Shown here: piece by piece, positions 35,858 to 38,473 of the stretch | How the letters are laid out: each line of letters opens with the position of its first letter | Numbering within the stretch: position 1 is the first letter of the stretch | Assembly: GCA_024640825.1 (NCBI GenBank) | Contig: JAHEEG010000017.1 | Location: forward strand, 1 to 38,473 | Reading direction: 5' to 3' | DNA length: 38,473 nucleotides | DNA from: Gammaproteobacteria bacterium | Lineage (GTDB): Bacteria > Pseudomonadota > Gammaproteobacteria > Pseudomonadales > Azotimanducaceae | The notes under the pieces: model-generated | Told to the model about the DNA's origin: nothing | Database searches by the model: none | The model's input: the letters and a program-made list of their open reading frames with translations, nothing else | Position numbers and translations under genes: made by a program

Positions 35858-37642
35858 TCAGTCGCGCGCTGGACCGAAGCTCAGAACCACGTCATCCGGG
35901 AGCAACTTTGGCGGTTCGGTGCTTGTCAGCCAGACCAGTCGATCCGCACGCCTGGCCAGCAGCAGGCTGCCCTGCTGGCCGATTTCAGCGCGTAGCTTTG
36001 CCTCGTTGAAGTCCTCGCTGAGGGTAGTTTTGCGGAACGTCCAGCCCTCGGCAAGCCGTGCGTTCAGGGCCGCATAGTCGCCTATATCCTTGAGAAGCGG
36101 GCGGCCACCCAGGGTGACGGCAAGGCTGTGAATGCTGTCTCCGCCATCTAAGCGACCGATCTGAAAAACGTTGCTGCGTCCGAATTCCGGACCGAAATCG
36201 GTGCATACCAGGGCATTGTATGAATTGTCGTCGGTAGCGGCGATCAGGTAACCAAAACGGTTGATCTCCAAATGATGTTCGGCCAATTCGGACAGTATTT
36301 CGCCGTAGAACACGTCGATGCCTTGAAGGCGAGCGTCGCGCAGGTGACTCCAGTTGCGGTCGACAATGGTGGTAGGCAGCTTCATCGCGGTGAGCTGCTC
36401 GGCAAGCGCCGTCGTCCAGGCTGAAGCACCAACGATCAGCACGCCCTGCGGGCCGCCGGAACCCAGTTTCAATAATCTCGCCAGCGGGTTGAGCGAGAAT
36501 CCGTGCAGCACCACGGTGGTGACCACCATGGCGAAAGTGAGTGCGATCAGACGATGACCATCGGTGACGCCCTGCTCTGCCAGGGTTACGGCAAACAGCC
36601 CCGAGACTGCTACAGCTACCACACCCCTCGGCGCGATCCATGCGGTGAGCAGTCGTTCCTGCCAGGAAATGCCGCTGAAGACGGTGGATGCCAGCACAGA
36701 TACGGGTCGGGTAACCAGCAGCATCACGGCCAGGAACAGACCGTCCCGCGGCGTCAAGGATTTGAGGCTCGACGGCTCCAGGCTGGCAGTGAGCAGAATG
36801 AACACGCCGGAAACCAGAAGTATGGTCACGAACTCCTTGAGACGCCGCAGTTCGGTAAGGCTGGCTATTCGTGAGTTGCCCAGCGTTATGCCCAGCACCG
36901 TCACGGTCAGCAGGCCACTTTCCTCCAGCATCAACCCGGAGACCGCGTAGGTTGCCAGGACGACGACGACCACAGCGGGCGCTTTCAGGAATTCCGGTAT
37001 CCAGCCGCGGATGAAAGTCATTGCGATGAGCCTGCCCAGGCCGTAGCCGCCCAGGGCAGCCCAGGCGATGACTCCGCTGACCTTCAATATCAGCTCCTCA
37101 GTAGACAGAGCCGCCTTTGACACCAGGACGATCTCGAACACCAGAACTGCCAGCAGCGCTCCAACAGGATCAGCAAGGATGGCCTCCCAGCGTAACAGCG
37201 AAGCAACCCGCGGCTTGAGCCGCGCGTGTCTCAGCAGCGGAATGACGACGGTTGGACCCGTTACCACGAGAATGCCGCCCAGGACGAGCGCGCTGGGCCA
37301 TGAAAGTTCGGCGAGTAAGTGACCCGAAAGCGTGCCTAGCGAAAATGCGATCAGCACACCAAATGTAACAAGCCTGCGAACCGCTACCGAAGTTTCCCGC
37401 AGTTCCGCGAAGTTCAAAGACAGCCCACCTTCAAAAAGGATGAGGGCGACGGCTATCGCAACCAGCGGTCGCAGTAATGGTCCGAAATCGGCGGCAGGGT
37501 CTAGCAACCCCGTCACCGGGCCGGCCACAACGCCTGCCACCAGCAGCAGTACGATCGCGGGTAGCCTTGCGCGCCAGGCCAGCCATTGAGCGGCCAATCC
37601 CAGCATGCCGATCAGCGCGACCTTGACGACGAGAGTGTCCAT
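35858..37642 (-). CDS. CPA1-type sodium/proton antiporter with C-terminal TrkA-N-like domain
   Basis: 594 residues. About twelve to thirteen membrane helices span 1-390, with FEGGLSLNF, VVTGPTVVIPLLRHARLKP and the ion-site Asp in WEAILADPVGALLAVLVFE; IAPRGVVAVAVSGLFA comes near the end. A cytoplasmic Rossmann-like region (about 400-520) starts GVLIVGASAWTTALAEQLTA and includes TIVDRNWSHLRDARLQGIDV. The nucleotide-binding Gly motif is degenerate (GASAWT). The family exports Na+ or K+ for H+. It lies 61 bases after the DUF35 gene on the same strand and may be read through from it, though no functional link is evident. Confidence 0.9.
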   Translation of the reverse strand: MDTLVVKVALIGMLGLAAQWLAWRARLPAIVLLLVAGVVAGPVTGLLDPAADFGPLLRPLVAIAVALILFEGGLSLNFAELRETSVAVRRLVTFGVLIAFSLGTLSGHLLAELSWPSALVLGGILVVTGPTVVIPLLRHARLKPRVASLLRWEAILADPVGALLAVLVFEIVLVSKAALSTEELILKVSGVIAWAALGGYGLGRLIAMTFIRGWIPEFLKAPAVVVVVLATYAVSGLMLEESGLLTVTVLGITLGNSRIASLTELRRLKEFVTILLVSGVFILLTASLEPSSLKSLTPRDGLFLAVMLLVTRPVSVLASTVFSGISWQERLLTAWIAPRGVVAVAVSGLFAVTLAEQGVTDGHRLIALTFAMVVTTVVLHGFSLNPLARLLKLGSGGPQGVLIVGASAWTTALAEQLTAMKLPTTIVDRNWSHLRDARLQGIDVFYGEILSELAEHHLEINRFGYLIAATDDNSYNALVCTDFGPEFGRSNVFQIGRLDGGDSIHSLAVTLGGRPLLKDIGDYAALNARLAEGWTFRKTTLSEDFNEAKLRAEIGQQGSLLLARRADRLVWLTSTEPPKLLPDDVVLSFGPARD

Positions 37643-37703
37643 AAGCGGTCTGCCTGATCCGAGTGCGTTAGATTCCAGAGGGAGGCTGGTCTCGAGGGTA
37701 CTT

Positions 37704-38111
37704 TCAGGTGGGCTGAAATACCGGTATGACGGCGCCGTCGGGAAAGCGCTCGAAGGTTACCGCCACCGGCATGCCGGCCTTCGCTACGGCAGGGTCACAG
37801 CCCACCAGATTGGTGGCCATGCGCACGCCTTCTTCCAGGTCGACCCAGGCCAGGATTACCGGCAGATGCCCTTCATGGCGTGGGTGATAGATTCGCTGCA
37901 GGCGCGCGTGGCTGTACAGCGTGCCCCGACCGGATGCGACGCGCCAGTCCAGGCTGGTGCTGCCGCAGTGCTGGCAGCGTTGCTTGACCGGGTACATCCA
38001 GCCGCCACAGTCGCCGCAGCGCTGCAACCGCAGTTCGTTTTTCCGGGCGCCATCGAAAAACGGCCGGTTTTGCTCGTCGGGTTCCGGCAGCCAGCTGATC
38101 TCATCGTTCAT
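37704..38111 (-). CDS. DUF35 Zn-ribbon/OB-fold acyl-CoA-associated protein
   Basis: 135 residues. A rubredoxin-like zinc ribbon with Cys32, Cys35, Cys46 and Cys49 (CGDCGGWMYPVKQRCQHCG) is followed by an OB-fold (SGRGTLYSHARLQR, then PVILAWVDLEEGVRMATNLV). DUF35 proteins pair with thiolase-like or MaoC-like partners, as in the Ltp2-DUF35 aldolase of steroid side-chain degradation. The partner here is the thiolase-like gene just upstream (10-base gap), so the pair is probably a functional complex in acyl-CoA cleavage. Confidence 0.9.
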   Translation of the reverse strand: MNDEISWLPEPDEQNRPFFDGARKNELRLQRCGDCGGWMYPVKQRCQHCGSTSLDWRVASGRGTLYSHARLQRIYHPRHEGHLPVILAWVDLEEGVRMATNLVGCDPAVAKAGMPVAVTFERFPDGAVIPVFQPT

Positions 38112-38121
38112 CTAGGGTTCC

Positions 38122-38473
38122 TCAGGCCGCCTCGGGCGACAGCAGCAGCGTGGAGTGATAGTTGAGCACGCCGCCGTTCCCCGACACCATGATCAGATCG
38201 TTCGGCACCTGGCGCTCGTCGCCTTGGCCGCGCCCCTGAATCACCGCCTCCGAGATCGGCGTCATTCCCCACATGTAGAAAGACGACAGCTCGCCGCCGC
38301 CGGTGTTGGTTGGCAGAGCACCGCCCGGCGCGAGTCTGCCCTCGGCGACGAACGGACCACCCTCACCTTTGGCGCAGAAGCCGTAGTCTTCCAGCGTGGT
38401 TATGACCGTGTAGGTGTAGCAGTCGTAGATCTGGCACTGGGTGACGTCGGTAAGAGTTGCGTCTGCCATGGCC
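38122..38473 (-). CDS. thiolase-like (SCP2/lipid-transfer type) protein, C-terminal part
   Basis: The right edge cuts the 5' part; 117 C-terminal codons are visible. The segment IYDCYTYTVITTLEDYGFCA, then KGEGGPFVAEGRLAPGGALP and NTGGGELS, ends with SGNGGVLNYHSTLLLS. It matches the C-terminal half of SCP2/Ltp-type thiolases, where the YDCYT region and the NTGGG block are conserved. Such proteins cleave or form C-C bonds in acyl-CoA catabolism, often with a DUF35 partner, and the next gene encodes one. The last codons overlap no other gene. An internal Met at 38469 is not the start, because the open frame and homology continue to the edge. Confidence 0.87.
   Translation of the reverse strand, partial: AMADATLTDVTQCQIYDCYTYTVITTLEDYGFCAKGEGGPFVAEGRLAPGGALPTNTGGGELSSFYMWGMTPISEAVIQGRGQGDERQVPNDLIMVSGNGGVLNYHSTLLLSPEAA

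Overview
The window is GC-rich, densely coded chromosomal DNA of an aerobic gammaproteobacterium, probably a marine or lipid-degrading lineage. The evidence is the gene families present (tex, yaeQ, an NlpE-type lipoprotein, yhaO/yhaN, DUF4197, a PaaX-type regulator) and the many CoA, flavin and dioxygenase genes. I cannot name a genus. There are no rRNA, tRNA, transposase, phage or CRISPR sequences, and no gene-free stretch longer than about 260 bases.

Layout. 1-7.6 kb: the 5' end of tex (-), a ThDP-dependent acetolactate-synthase-like enzyme (+), a glutathione S-transferase (-), yaeQ (+) and an aldehyde dehydrogenase (+) with a strong hairpin terminator. Next come a two-gene minus-strand unit (unknown 77-aa protein, APH-type kinase) and a divergent cupin-like gene. 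7.6-15.9 kb: a yhaO-yhaN (SbcD/SbcC-like) nuclease operon (-), a lipoprotein joining NlpE and META domains (+), a 14-bp minisatellite, and a DEAD-box RNA helicase (+).

15.9-25.4 kb (-): a PaaX-like regulator and a fatty-acid desaturase, a second 14-bp minisatellite, then a complete N-type (alternative) F1Fo-ATPase operon in the order atpD-C-Q-B-E-F-A-G. A CPA2 cation/proton antiporter overlaps atpG as the last gene. The atpR gene usual in N-ATPase operons is missing, and the rotor c subunit lacks the helix-1 Gln/Glu and the Thr typical of sodium-binding rotors. The operon therefore looks like an AtpR-less, probably proton-translocating N-ATPase coupled genetically to an electrogenic-type (Asp-Asp) antiporter. 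This is the most interesting system in the window.

25.5-38.5 kb: a likely catabolic locus with a Nudix hydrolase, an old-yellow-enzyme oxidoreductase, a TauD-type dioxygenase and a Baeyer-Villiger-type monooxygenase (+). It faces a fused double-domain CaiB/BaiF CoA-transferase (-). Further right are a PuuA-like glutamine-synthetase-family ligase (+), glutathione peroxidase (-), DUF4197 and an exported VOC-domain protein (+), a CPA1-type antiporter with a TrkA-N-like tail (-), and a DUF35 Zn-ribbon protein with the 3' part of a thiolase-like gene (-, cut by the right edge). These genes suggest oxidative attack on cyclic or terpenoid-like ketones followed by CoA-thioester breakdown; the substrate is inferred only.
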